Below are positions 36,228-45,422 of a stretch of DNA of 64,000 bases, piece after piece. Source of the DNA: CAYJBH01 sp964369965. GTDB taxonomy: Bacteria; Bacillota; Clostridia; Oscillospirales; Ruminococcaceae. Below the pieces are notes generated by a model. The model did not search any database. It was not told the DNA's origin and saw nothing but the letters and a program-made list of their open reading frames with translations. Position 1 is the stretch's first letter, and every line of letters starts with the position of its first letter. Made by a program: the position numbers and the translations under genes. The stretch covers positions 62,001-126,000 of the forward strand of contig CAYJGF010000003.1 in the NCBI GenBank assembly GCA_964369965.1, in the 5' to 3' direction.

Positions 36228-36307
36228 TTTCGTCACATGGTGACGAAATTCAAACGTTTTTCGTTTGAAAGGGACAAATTTCGGAACATTAAAAATTTTT
36301 AATGTTC
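36228..36307. repeat. Three adjacent hairpins in the capE-capF gap
   Basis: Hairpin 1: a 9-bp stem 36228-36236/36240-36248, loop 3. Hairpin 2: an 8-bp stem 36249-36256/36262-36269, loop 5. Hairpin 3: a perfect 24-bp palindrome 36284-36307 that spans the capE stop codon. All are A/T-rich with no T-run after them on the coding (minus) strand, so they are not classical terminators. They could be an RNA-processing or stability element, or remnants of a small repeat. Confidence 0.75.
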
Positions 36308-37306
36308 AAGTTCCTCTTGAATATACGACAGCTCCAAAAGTCGCTCCACCACCTGATCAACATCAAGTTGCTGTGTGTTGTGGCTGGTGTATTCCTCTAT
36401 GACCGGGGGGTGCTTTGACCCCTCTTCATAGTACTGTTCATAGTTGAGGTCGCGGCTGTCCGCCGATACCTTGAAGTAGTCCTTAAGGTCGACACAGTTC
36501 GCCTTTTCCTCTTTGGTGAGCAAGGTCTCATAGAGCTTTTCACCATGGCGAGAGCCGATAATCTTGACATCGGTTTTACCGAATAGCTTCATGACCGCCT
36601 CGGCGAGCACTTCGATGGTGCAAGCAGGGCTTTTTTGCACAAACAAATCGCCGGTTGCGCCGTTTTGATAGGCGAATATCACCAGCGATACTGCCTCATC
36701 CAAACTCATCAAAAACCTTGTCATGTTGGGGTCGGTGATGGTGATGGGCTTTTTCGCGCGTATCTGCTCGATAAATAGGGGGATAACACTGCCGCGGCTT
36801 GCCATGACATTGCCGTATCGTGTGGCACATATTGTGGTGTTCACGGCCTCCGGCATACGGCTTTTGGCTATAGCAACCTTTTCCATCATCGCCTTGGACA
36901 TACCCATCGCATTGATGGGGTACGCCGCCTTGTCGGTGGAAAGACAGATTACCTTTTGCACACCGGCGTCGATGGCGGTGTTAAGGACATTATCGGTGCC
37001 GATAACGTTGGTTTTAACCGCCTCCATCGGGAAGAATTCGCAGGACGGGACCTGTTTTAGCGCGGCGGCGTGAAAGACATAGTCCACCCCACACATCGCG
37101 TTTTTGAGGCTGTCCTCACTGCGCACATCGCCGATAAAAAACTTGACTTTGGGGCTACCAATTGCCTTTCTCATGTCGTCCTGTTTTTTTTCATCACGGC
37201 TGAATATGCGAATCTCGCCTATCTCACTGTTTAAAAAATGTTTGAGCACCGTGTTGCCGAAACTGCCGGTGCCGCCGGTTATGAGCAATGTTTTACCATT
37301 AAACAT
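36299..37306 (-). CDS. capE: CapE/FnlA-like UDP-GlcNAc 4,6-dehydratase/5-epimerase
   Basis: This 335-residue SDR enzyme begins LLITGGTGSFGNTVL. It has the STDKAAYPINAMGMSKAMME active-site stretch, where the usual Tyr-x3-Lys is MxxxK, as in the inverting CapE/FlaA1/PseB subgroup. It performs the first step towards UDP-L-FucNAc. PseB would be an alternative, but capF and capG next to it decide for CapE. The stop lies within a 24-bp palindrome. Confidence 0.92.
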   Translation of the reverse strand: MFNGKTLLITGGTGSFGNTVLKHFLNSEIGEIRIFSRDEKKQDDMRKAIGSPKVKFFIGDVRSEDSLKNAMCGVDYVFHAAALKQVPSCEFFPMEAVKTNVIGTDNVLNTAIDAGVQKVICLSTDKAAYPINAMGMSKAMMEKVAIAKSRMPEAVNTTICATRYGNVMASRGSVIPLFIEQIRAKKPITITDPNMTRFLMSLDEAVSLVIFAYQNGATGDLFVQKSPACTIEVLAEAVMKLFGKTDVKIIGSRHGEKLYETLLTKEEKANCVDLKDYFKVSADSRDLNYEQYYEEGSKHPPVIEEYTSHNTQQLDVDQVVERLLELSYIQEELEH

Positions 37307-37318
37307 GCGTTAATACTC

Positions 37319-37699
37319 CTATTCAAAAAGTTTGTTCGCCGCCGCAAGGTCGTCCACGCGAAAGACCATGTTTGCCTGACCGCCGCAGGAGTAGACATAG
37401 GTATACTCCACGTTGATGCCGTGCTCCTTAAATTTTTCAAGGGTTTTGTGCAACATACCGGGCTTGTTGTCGCCGGTGATCATCAGCATGTCGGTGAGCT
37501 GAACGGTCAACTCGTTTTGCATCAATAGATTGCACGCCTTTTGCGGATCGTCAATTAAAATTCTTGCAACGCCATAGTCCCTCGTCTCGGCGATGTTGAG
37601 CGAGAGCATGTCAATGTCGTTGTCGCTGAGCACCTTGGTCACATCATAAAGAGAACCGATATCGTTCTCCAGAAAGACCGAAAGTTGTTTTATTATCAT
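37319..37699 (-). CDS. Tandem ACT-domain protein
   Basis: This 126-residue protein contains two ACT-like domains (FLENDIGSLYDVTKVLSDND, then ITGDNKPGMLHKTLEKFKEHG). Such stand-alone proteins usually follow paaK-type ligase genes in anaerobes and probably sense an amino acid. It lies 14 bases after paaK. Confidence 0.85.
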   Translation of the reverse strand: MIIKQLSVFLENDIGSLYDVTKVLSDNDIDMLSLNIAETRDYGVARILIDDPQKACNLLMQNELTVQLTDMLMITGDNKPGMLHKTLEKFKEHGINVEYTYVYSCGGQANMVFRVDDLAAANKLFE

Positions 37700-37713
37700 A
37701 TCGTTGCCCCTTT

Positions 37714-39006
37714 CTATATAGTACGTTTGTCTATAACTCGCTTGCTCTTGCCTTCAAAGCGCTCCAGTGTCTTATGCTCCACCAGTTTGACCTTGACCGA
37801 GATGCCGATAATGTTCGCGACCGATTGTTGTATCTGCTTTGTCAACCTCTCAATCTCTTTTATTTCGTCGAACTTGAAATCCTTTTCCGGCTCGACCATC
37901 AGTTCCAACACATCGAGGTTGTTAATGCGCTCCACGACGAGCATGTAGTGGGAGGAGTCGGAGGATACCTTGAGCAATGCCTCCTCAATCTGGGAGGGGA
38001 ACACGTTCACACCGCGTATAATCAGCATATCATCACTGCGACCGGTTGGTTTTGCCATCCTCGCGTGTGTCCTGCCGCAGGAGCATTTTTCTTTATTGAG
38101 GGTGGTGATGTCCTTGGTGCGATAGCGAAGTAGCGGCAATGCCTCCTTTGTGAGGGTGGTGAAAACCAGCTCACCACTGCCGTCGGTGGCGCTGAATGTG
38201 TCAAGATCGACAATCTCGGCGAGGAAATGATCCTCAAAGATGTGTAGTCCGTCCTGTGCGGTACACTCGCAGGAGACACCGGGGCCGATAACTTCCGAAA
38301 GACCGTAAATGTCATATGCCTTGATACGCAGTTGACGCTCGATATTGCGGCGCATCTCCTCCGTCCATGGCTCGGCACCGAATATGCCGACCTTGAGCTG
38401 ACTTTGGTCGATTATGCCCTGTTCGTGCAGTGCCTCGGCAAGATAGAGTGCATAGGAGGGGGTGCAGGCGATGGCGGTCGCGCCGAAGTCGGTAATGGAG
38501 AGCATCTGTTTTGCGGTGTTGCCGCCCGAGAGCGGTATAACCTTGGTGCCGAGCGCTTCACCGCCGTAGTGTAATCCGAGACCACCGGTGAAAAGTCCAT
38601 ATCCGTATGCCACCTGAAGTGTATCTTTTTCTGATAATCCACAGCCCATAAGGCACCTTGCGACAAGGTTTGCCCACATTGCAATGTCCGCCTCGGTATA
38701 GCCGACGACGGTGGGTTTGCCGGTTGTGCCGGAGGAGGCATGAATACGCACCACCTCATCCTGTGGCACGGCAAAAAGCCCGTAAGGGTAGTTCTCACGC
38801 AGATCTTCTTTGGTTGTAAAGGGTAACAGCTTGACATCGTTCGCCGTCTTGATATCGCCGGGCAGAACGCCAATCTCTTTCATCTTTGTATTATAAAAAG
38901 GTACATTTTGATAGACGCGAGCCACCAACTCGACCAATCTTTTGCTCTGAATGTCAAAAATCTCATCCCGTGACACAAAATCAATGGAATTATTCACCTT
39001 GCTCAA
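37714..39006 (-). CDS. paaK: Phenylacetate-CoA ligase (PaaK family)
   Basis: This 430-residue AMP-forming ligase activates an aryl-acetate to its CoA ester. The ATP motif SSGTTGKPTVVGYT, the adenylate-forming YGLSEVIGPGVS and the C-terminal RSDDMLIIRGVNVFPSQIE are present. In Clostridia such ligases sit with aminotransferases and ACT proteins in aromatic amino-acid or indolepyruvate metabolism. Here an aminotransferase precedes it by 18 bases. Confidence 0.93.
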   Translation of the reverse strand: MSKVNNSIDFVSRDEIFDIQSKRLVELVARVYQNVPFYNTKMKEIGVLPGDIKTANDVKLLPFTTKEDLRENYPYGLFAVPQDEVVRIHASSGTTGKPTVVGYTEADIAMWANLVARCLMGCGLSEKDTLQVAYGYGLFTGGLGLHYGGEALGTKVIPLSGGNTAKQMLSITDFGATAIACTPSYALYLAEALHEQGIIDQSQLKVGIFGAEPWTEEMRRNIERQLRIKAYDIYGLSEVIGPGVSCECTAQDGLHIFEDHFLAEIVDLDTFSATDGSGELVFTTLTKEALPLLRYRTKDITTLNKEKCSCGRTHARMAKPTGRSDDMLIIRGVNVFPSQIEEALLKVSSDSSHYMLVVERINNLDVLELMVEPEKDFKFDEIKEIERLTKQIQQSVANIIGISVKVKLVEHKTLERFEGKSKRVIDKRTI

Positions 39007-39024
39007 TTTTCATTTCCCTTTCAA

Positions 39025-40179
39025 TTATATACATTCCTTATAAAGCGCCTCAAAATGAGGAATACTGCGTTTTATGTCCTCCAACGGCATACAGAGCGAC
39101 AGTCGGAAATAGCCTTTAAGCCCGAACCCTGCACCCGGTACAAGAATTATGCCGTGCTTTGTCGCAAGCTCCACAAAACGGTCGTCATCGCCACCCGGCG
39201 TTTTGGGGAAGAGATAAAAGGTCGCCTTGGGCTCGGCGATTTCATACCCAATCTCGCTCAATGCGTTGTATAAGAACACCACACGTTCACGGTAGGCATC
39301 TTTATTATTCGATACCCCGATGAAGTCGGCGGCAATTTTTTGAAAGATGGAGGGCGCGTTGACAAAACCGAGCGTGCGATTGGCAAAGGTCATCGCGGCA
39401 GAGAACTGCTCACGATTTGGCATATTCGGTGAGAGTGCGAGATATCCTATACGCTCGCCTGCAAGGCTGAGCGATTTTGAAAAGCTGTTCGCCAAAAATG
39501 CGCGTTTAAAATATTTGAACACCGACGGCACCGGTGTGTCGTCAAAGACAAGTGTGTTATACGGCTCGTCGGATATTATGCAAATATCGCGCTCACCTAT
39601 GAGTTTTGCGAGCGCCGCATATTCCTCATCGGTATAAATCTTGCCGCTGGGGTTGTTCGGGCAGTTGAGTATTATCGCCTTTGTGCGATTGGTTATGGCA
39701 TTTTTCACAGCCTCAATGTCGAGCGAGAAACCCTCGCCACATTGTGCCGGCACCATGATACCGCCAAAGTTCGATATGTAAAAGTTGTATTCCATAAAAT
39801 ACGGCGCAATAACTATAACCTCATCACCTGCTGAAAGTAAAGTTTTCAGCGCAACATTAATAGCACCGGAAGCACCGACCGTCATTAAAATGTCATCGGC
39901 AGTAAAGTCAAAGCCGTGGACGGATTTAAGATAGTTCGCCACCTTATCGCGCACATCGGTATATCCGCTGTTGGGCATATATCCATGTATACCGGGGGTG
40001 TCGGCAAGCCCTGCAAGGGTATTGATAAGCTCTTTTGGGGGTGGCAGGTCCGGATTGCCGAGTGAATAATCAAACACATTTTCCGCGCCGAGACGCGCTT
40101 TCATACGAGCGCCCTCCTCGAACATTTTGCGAATCCAAGAACCGCTCTCCATTGCGGTGATTAGGCTGTTGCTGACCAT
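39025..40179 (-). CDS. Class I/II PLP aminotransferase
   Basis: This 384-residue fold-type I enzyme has the substrate/PLP motif LGNPDLPPP, NCPNNPSGKIY, SDEPYNTL and the Schiff-base lysine in NSFSKSLSLAGERIGY. It is of the AspB/AspC type; with paaK and the ACT protein following, an aromatic or aspartate substrate is likely. The start at 40179 has AAAGGA upstream; the longer open frame extends into the previous gene without support. Confidence 0.9.
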   Translation of the reverse strand: MVSNSLITAMESGSWIRKMFEEGARMKARLGAENVFDYSLGNPDLPPPKELINTLAGLADTPGIHGYMPNSGYTDVRDKVANYLKSVHGFDFTADDILMTVGASGAINVALKTLLSAGDEVIVIAPYFMEYNFYISNFGGIMVPAQCGEGFSLDIEAVKNAITNRTKAIILNCPNNPSGKIYTDEEYAALAKLIGERDICIISDEPYNTLVFDDTPVPSVFKYFKRAFLANSFSKSLSLAGERIGYLALSPNMPNREQFSAAMTFANRTLGFVNAPSIFQKIAADFIGVSNNKDAYRERVVFLYNALSEIGYEIAEPKATFYLFPKTPGGDDDRFVELATKHGIILVPGAGFGLKGYFRLSLCMPLEDIKRSIPHFEALYKECI

Positions 40180-40195
40180 AAACTTCCTTTCTCTT

Positions 40196-40930
40196 TCATC
40201 TCTTTGTTTTTTGTACCGTAAATATATACCGTTCACTCTCGGGTTGGAGTTTTTCAAACGTTTCCCCATCAATGCAGGAGGCAACCATAAAACCGTGTCT
40301 TTCACAGAGCCGCCGTATTTCCTGCTCATCAAAGTAGTGTTCGACTATGGTATCGACATTATCTCGACCATCGGTGCGGATATTGACCGTCGACCTTGTA
40401 TAACCGTCACACAGAGTATGGGAAACGATGCAGTCCACCCCATTTTTATCCTCATATTTATAGCTGTTATTGGAGAGCACCTCGGTGTGTTTATATGGGG
40501 TGTTCATATCAAAGATAAATATCCCCTGTGGTTTTAAAAAGAGTGCCACCCTTGCAAAAACTTTTTCCAGCTCGCCCATGTCACCGATGTGATTTAGGGC
40601 ATCAAAGGTACAGACCATGCAGTCCACCGTGCCGAAGAGATCCATTTCCCTTGCGTCCTGACAGAGTAAAAGTATCCCTTTGACATTTTGCTCGTGAATT
40701 TTATTCGACAAAACACTGAGCATCTCGGGGCAGTTATCCACCGCAATCATGTCATAGCCGGCGGCTTCGAGCAGGAGCGTCAACTCCCCCGTGCCACAAC
40801 AAAGATCGACAATGGTGCAACCGTGCATCCGCAAAAATGACAGACGACGATGTATAAATATCGACAGCTTTTCATAGTCGGCGTCGATGTTTAATCCGTC
40901 ATAATATTGAGCCAAAATATTGTAAGCCAT
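40196..40930 (-). CDS. SAM-dependent class I methyltransferase
   Basis: This 244-residue methyltransferase has the SAM-binding motif I (VDLCCGTGELTLLL), motif II acidic end (IAVDNCPEML) and motif III (FDALNHIGDM). N-terminal NILAQYYDGLN is typical of a widespread family of unknown-substrate methyltransferases in Clostridia. It sits between lysA and the aminotransferase. Confidence 0.85.
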   Translation of the reverse strand: MAYNILAQYYDGLNIDADYEKLSIFIHRRLSFLRMHGCTIVDLCCGTGELTLLLEAAGYDMIAVDNCPEMLSVLSNKIHEQNVKGILLLCQDAREMDLFGTVDCMVCTFDALNHIGDMGELEKVFARVALFLKPQGIFIFDMNTPYKHTEVLSNNSYKYEDKNGVDCIVSHTLCDGYTRSTVNIRTDGRDNVDTIVEHYFDEQEIRRLCERHGFMVASCIDGETFEKLQPESERYIFTVQKTKR

Positions 40931-40953
40931 GCAGATACACTGTCCCTTTTGGG

Positions 40954-42243
40954 TTAAATATCCTCTTTTGTGATATCTTCAAAAGTCTGACGGCGGACGA
41001 TAACACGCGTTTTCCCGTCCTCGATAAGCACGACCGCCGGTTTTTGCAGGCGGTTATAGTTGCTCGCCATGGAGTAGTTGTATGCCCCTGTGCACAGCAC
41101 CGCAAGGGTGTCACCGATGGCGGGTTTTGCGATAAGGATATCTTTGCCGAGCAGGTCGCCGCTCTCACAGCATCTGCCGGCGACGGTGCAAAGATAGTCG
41201 GCAGGCAGGTCGGCACGGTTGGCAAGTCGGAAATCATAAAGACTTTGATACAGGGCAAAACGCGGATTGTCCGCCATGCCACCGTCCACCGAGACGTAGG
41301 AGCGAACCCCCTCTATATTCTTAATTCCGCCGACGGTGTACAGCGTCATGCAGGCATCACCCACAATGGAGCGACCCGGCTCGATGATGAGTTTTGGCAG
41401 TGGATAGCTGTTCTTGTTGCAAAAATCTTTGATGGTTTCGGCGAGGATTTTTATGTAGGTCTCCTGCGCTTTGGGTTCGTCGTCGTTTGTGTATCGTATG
41501 CCAAATCCACCGCCGAGGTTAAGCTCCGGAATTTCGTAGCCGGTTTTCCCCCTCATATCAAGGGCAAACTCCAAAAGGCGAACGGCGGCAAGGCGAAATG
41601 GCTCCGTCTCAAAAATTTGGGAGCCTATATGGCAGTGCACACCGAGCAGGTGGAGCGAGGGTGAATTCAATACGTATTTAAATCCCTTTTCCGCCTCACC
41701 GTTTGAGAGGGTTAGCCCGAATTTAGAATCAAGTTGCCCTGTCTGGATAAACTCGTGGGTGTGCGCGTCTATCTCCGGCTTTATGCGCAACATAACCTTT
41801 GCCGTCTTTTTAGCGGCGGCGGCGAGATCGCTAAGCAGCGCAAGTTCGGTCATATTGTCCGCGACAAAACAGCCGATATTATTTTCAAGCGAGTAGGTTA
41901 TGTCGGCAACCGTCTTATTATTTCCGTGGAAATATATTTTATCGGCATCAAATCCCGCCGATAGTGCGGTGTACATCTCCCCCGTCGACACGACGTCGGA
42001 TTGCAGACCCATCGGTTTAATTATACGATAAATTTCTTTACAACAAAAAGCCTTGCCGGCATACTGAACTACGCCGCTCGGGTAGTGTTTTTCAAAAGCG
42101 TTTACAAATGCTGATATATTTTCAATCAGCTTGTTTTTGCTGAACAAAAACAGCGGTGTGCCGTACTCCGATGCGACGGCAGTCACGTCAACGCCGTCAA
42201 ATATGAGACGACCGTTCGATGTCTTTAAATAATTTTCAATCAT
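40954..42243 (-). CDS. lysA: Diaminopimelate decarboxylase
   Basis: This fold-type III PLP enzyme makes lysine from meso-diaminopimelate. This ~429-residue protein has the PLP lysine in VQYAGKAFCCKEI, HCHIGSQI, NLGGGFGIRY, and the cofactor loop EPGRSIVGDA, plus CESGDLL near the C-terminus. Start choice is open: ATG 42243 is 13 bases from GGAG, TTG 42252 only four. It overlaps the ysxC stop. Confidence 0.95.
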   Translation of the reverse strand: MIENYLKTSNGRLIFDGVDVTAVASEYGTPLFLFSKNKLIENISAFVNAFEKHYPSGVVQYAGKAFCCKEIYRIIKPMGLQSDVVSTGEMYTALSAGFDADKIYFHGNNKTVADITYSLENNIGCFVADNMTELALLSDLAAAAKKTAKVMLRIKPEIDAHTHEFIQTGQLDSKFGLTLSNGEAEKGFKYVLNSPSLHLLGVHCHIGSQIFETEPFRLAAVRLLEFALDMRGKTGYEIPELNLGGGFGIRYTNDDEPKAQETYIKILAETIKDFCNKNSYPLPKLIIEPGRSIVGDACMTLYTVGGIKNIEGVRSYVSVDGGMADNPRFALYQSLYDFRLANRADLPADYLCTVAGRCCESGDLLGKDILIAKPAIGDTLAVLCTGAYNYSMASNYNRLQKPAVVLIEDGKTRVIVRRQTFEDITKEDI

Positions 42244-42835
42244 TTTTTTCAATAAACTCCTTTATATAATCTCGTAATAAATCATACCCTACCGAGGTTT
42301 TAGCATCGGTGAAAACCGTGTTGCAGTCAAATCGTGATAGATGATAACTGATGTCTCGGGTTGCGCTGGAAAGCTCGCTCTTGTTAAGTTTGTCCACCTT
42401 GGTGACGACCGCTAAAAACTCCTCACCACTGTTTTGCAAAAAATCCAACATCATCTCATCGTTTGATGTTATCCCACGTCGCACATCGATGAGTTGCAGA
42501 TACAGCCGTCGCCGCCCTTTTAATGCGGCATATCCGTCACAAAGTCCCGAAAATCGCTTTTGTTCGTCGGCACTTCGCTTTGCAAAACCATAGCCCGGGA
42601 GGTCGACAATATAGGCATCGGGCAGGTCGAAATAGTTGATGGTTATCGTCTTGCCGGGGGTGGAGCTCTCACGCGCGAGCGATTTTTGATAGCAGAGTCG
42701 GTTTAAAAGTGATGATTTGCCGACGTTACTGCGACCGCTGAGTACAATCTCCGGTTTTTCATAGGGTAAAATCTGCTCAATCAACCCGAAAGACCGGTCA
42801 AACCGCGCCTTGGAAAAATACGCCTCGTTATTCAT
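42236..42835 (-). CDS. ysxC: Ribosome-biogenesis GTPase YsxC/EngB
   Basis: This 199-residue GTPase is needed for 50S subunit assembly. Motifs seen are G1 GRSNVGKSSLLN, G3 DLPGYGFA and G4 TKVDK. The ATG overlaps the lon stop (ATGA). The lon-ysxC pair is the usual Firmicute order. Confidence 0.95.
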   Translation of the reverse strand: MNNEAYFSKARFDRSFGLIEQILPYEKPEIVLSGRSNVGKSSLLNRLCYQKSLARESSTPGKTITINYFDLPDAYIVDLPGYGFAKRSADEQKRFSGLCDGYAALKGRRRLYLQLIDVRRGITSNDEMMLDFLQNSGEEFLAVVTKVDKLNKSELSSATRDISYHLSRFDCNTVFTDAKTSVGYDLLRDYIKEFIEKND

Positions 42836-45267
42836 TGTGATATCACCGGGCGAGTGCTCTCCGGCTCGGTATTTTTAATGACAACCTGTTTTGATACTCC
42901 TTTTGTAGTCTTTTTCCGTTTTATGAGGACAAGCTCTAAAACCTCCGACAGATTTTCGACGGGATAAAATTGTATCGCTGATTTTATTTCATCGTCCACA
43001 TCGTACAGGTCCGGCATGTTGCTCTTTGGCAGAATAATGCGTTTTATCCCCTCTTTATACGCCGCCATCGTCTTTTCTTTAAGACCGCCTATCGGGAGGA
43101 CAACGCCGTGCAGTGTTATCTCACCGGTCATGGCGAACTCGGACGAGACCGGCCAGCCCGACAGCGCCGAAATCAGCGCACTGCCGAGGGTGACACCGGC
43201 AGACGGGCCGTCTTTGGGTATCGCCCCCTCCGGTGCGTGAATGTGAATATCCAGTTTAGACAGGTCGATTTTATCGTATCCGTACTGCATTGCCACCGTT
43301 CTTGCATAGGTTATTGCGAGTTTAGCCGACTCCTTCATGACATCGCCAAGTGAGCCGGTTAGCTCCAATCGACCTTTGCCGTCCTCAATTATCTGAATTT
43401 CAATAGGCAGTATCTCACCACCACCCGAGGTCCAGGCAAGTCCGTTTGATATGCCGACCGTATTATATCGGTTGAAAAACCCGGGTTTGACGCGGCGCGG
43501 ACCGAGCAACTCCCCTACCGTTTTTGCCGAAATTGTCATGCTCTTTTTCTCACCGGCGGCTATCTTTCGTGCGCTTTTGCGCAGCACCTCCGCGATGGAG
43601 CGTTGCAGAGAACGCACACCAGCCTCACGGGAATAAAAATCAATCAGCTCATAATAGGCGGTGTCGGAAAATTTAACCTTACCAAAAAGCCCTGTCTCCT
43701 TAGCGGTCTTTTTAAATAGGTGCTCTTTGGCGATATGAAATTTTTCTAAACGAGTGTAGCTGGACAGGTTGATTACATCCATACGGTCGAGCAGTGGGCG
43801 AGGTATGGTGTCCAGTGAGTTTGCGGTGGTGACGAACAACACCTTGGAAAGATCGAACGGGATATCGAGGTAATGGTCACGAAAGTCTTTGTTTTGCTCC
43901 GGATCCAGTGCCTCAAGCAAAGCCGACGCAGGGTCGCCCCTAAAATCGGAGGCGAGCTTGTCAATCTCATCCAGCAATATCAGAGGATTTTGTGATTTTG
44001 CGATAGTGACGGCGTTAATAATTTTGCCGGGGAGTGCACCTATATACGTTCTGCGGTGCCCTCTTATCTCAGCCTCGTCGCGCACACCGCCGAGCGACAT
44101 GCGCGCATATTTTCTATCCATAGCGGTTGCAATTGATTTCGCAACGGAGGTCTTGCCTACACCGGGTGGTCCGACTAAACAGAGAATTTGTCCCTTTTGT
44201 TTTGGCGCGAGCGAACGCACCGCCAATATCTCAAGAATTCGCTCCTTGACCTTTTTAAGACCGTAATGGTCGTCGTTTAATATTTTTTCGGCATGTTTTA
44301 ACTCTAAATTATCGTCGGTAAAAACATTGTGCGGCAACGATAAGCAGGTGTCGAGATAGGTCCTTATGACCGCTGCCTCCTGCGACGAAGATGCCATGCG
44401 AGATAGCCTTTCCGCCTCTTTAAGCAGTTTCTCCCGAGCCTCCTCGACAAGACCCAGCGCCTCAATCCTCTCGCGATAACGCTCCGATTCCTCACGGGTG
44501 TTCTCGTCCTCGTCCAGTTCGCTGGTGATGGCTCGCATTTGTTCGCGCAGATAGTAGTCCCGTTGATTTTTTTCTATTTGGTCATTGACCTTGTCGTTAA
44601 TCTCCTGCTCTATCGAGATAATATTATTCTCGCGTTTAAAGAGAGACACGAGTTTAGTGAGGCGACCTATCAATGTCCCCTCGTTCAATAGCATCTGTTT
44701 GTCGGAATATTTAAAAAGTATACTGCTCGGCACAAAGTCGGCAAGGATCATGGCATCCTCACCGGTGAAAATGGAGTACACAACGTCCTTGGAAAGGCGA
44801 GGGTTGAGACTTAAATACTCCTCAAAAACATCTTTAAGGGTGCGAACGAGTGCCTCCACCTCCTCCGATTGGGCAGGGGGATTTTTTTTAAGAGGGGTGT
44901 ATTTAATGTTCGCAAGCAAAAATTTGCCGGAGTCGTCGATGGAGGATACTTTTGCGCGGAATTTGCCCTCCACCAGAATTTTAACTATGTTTTCGTTGCC
45001 GCGCAATATCTGCTTTACATCGCATACAACGCCGTACTGATATAGATCATCCTTGTCGGGATTATCTATGTCAAGATCCTTTTGAGTGACAAGGAAAATA
45101 GGGCTGTTGCTCTCCATAGCCCACTCAATAGCGGCTATAGAGCGCTCCCTTCCCACCTCAAAATGCACAAGATTGCCGGGGAAAACCACAAGACCGCGCA
45201 GTGCAATTGCCGGAAGTTGGGTTATCTTCGCATTTTTATCTATTTTTATCTTAATTTTTTCAGACAA
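42832..45267 (-). CDS. lon: ATP-dependent protease Lon (LonA)
   Basis: This 811-residue AAA+ protease removes misfolded and regulatory proteins. It has an N-terminal LON substrate-binding domain (LPAIALRGLVVFPGNLVHFEV), Walker A GPPGVGKTSVAKSI, Walker B ILLDEIDK, and the Ser-Lys proteolytic domain (KDGPSAGVTLG with the active serine). The start is TTG at 45267 with AGAGG six bases upstream; no ATG fits the family N-terminus. A strong promoter (45309-45337) lies in front. It heads the long minus-strand run. Confidence 0.96.
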   Translation of the reverse strand: MSEKIKIKIDKNAKITQLPAIALRGLVVFPGNLVHFEVGRERSIAAIEWAMESNSPIFLVTQKDLDIDNPDKDDLYQYGVVCDVKQILRGNENIVKILVEGKFRAKVSSIDDSGKFLLANIKYTPLKKNPPAQSEEVEALVRTLKDVFEEYLSLNPRLSKDVVYSIFTGEDAMILADFVPSSILFKYSDKQMLLNEGTLIGRLTKLVSLFKRENNIISIEQEINDKVNDQIEKNQRDYYLREQMRAITSELDEDENTREESERYRERIEALGLVEEAREKLLKEAERLSRMASSSQEAAVIRTYLDTCLSLPHNVFTDDNLELKHAEKILNDDHYGLKKVKERILEILAVRSLAPKQKGQILCLVGPPGVGKTSVAKSIATAMDRKYARMSLGGVRDEAEIRGHRRTYIGALPGKIINAVTIAKSQNPLILLDEIDKLASDFRGDPASALLEALDPEQNKDFRDHYLDIPFDLSKVLFVTTANSLDTIPRPLLDRMDVINLSSYTRLEKFHIAKEHLFKKTAKETGLFGKVKFSDTAYYELIDFYSREAGVRSLQRSIAEVLRKSARKIAAGEKKSMTISAKTVGELLGPRRVKPGFFNRYNTVGISNGLAWTSGGGEILPIEIQIIEDGKGRLELTGSLGDVMKESAKLAITYARTVAMQYGYDKIDLSKLDIHIHAPEGAIPKDGPSAGVTLGSALISALSGWPVSSEFAMTGEITLHGVVLPIGGLKEKTMAAYKEGIKRIILPKSNMPDLYDVDDEIKSAIQFYPVENLSEVLELVLIKRKKTTKGVSKQVVIKNTEPESTRPVISQ

Positions 45268-45308
45268 TATAAACCTCTATAAATTTAATGAACAAATATA
45301 TACACTTT

Positions 45309-45337
45309 ATTATATCAAAAAATAAAAAAAAATGCAA
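45309..45337 (-). promoter_or_regulatory. SigA-type promoter of lon
   Basis: On the minus strand: TTGCAT (plus 45332-45337), 17 bp, TATAAT (plus 45309-45314). It diverges from the yibE/F promoter 17 bp away. No CtsR/HrcA-type operator was recognised. Confidence 0.75.
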
Positions 45338-45353
45338 TGAAAAGTCTATTAAG

Positions 45354-45382
45354 TTGACAAAAAAATTTATTCCCTTTATAAT
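45354..45382 (+). promoter_or_regulatory. Consensus SigA promoter of the yibE/F gene
   Basis: Perfect TTGACA (45354-45359), 17 bp, perfect TATAAT (45377-45382), ~41 bases before the start. Confidence 0.85.
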
Positions 45383-45422
45383 TTAATAAAAGATGCATAA
45401 ACTCTATAAAAAAGGAAGATTA

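Noticed and set aside
36284..36307. 24-bp palindrome as the terminator of capE
   Set aside because: No T-run follows on the coding strand and the operon clearly continues into capF, so termination here would be counter-productive unless regulated.
36299..37306. PseB (pseudaminic acid pathway)
   Set aside because: Sequence alone would allow it, but no PseC/F/G/H/I genes follow, while capF and capG do.
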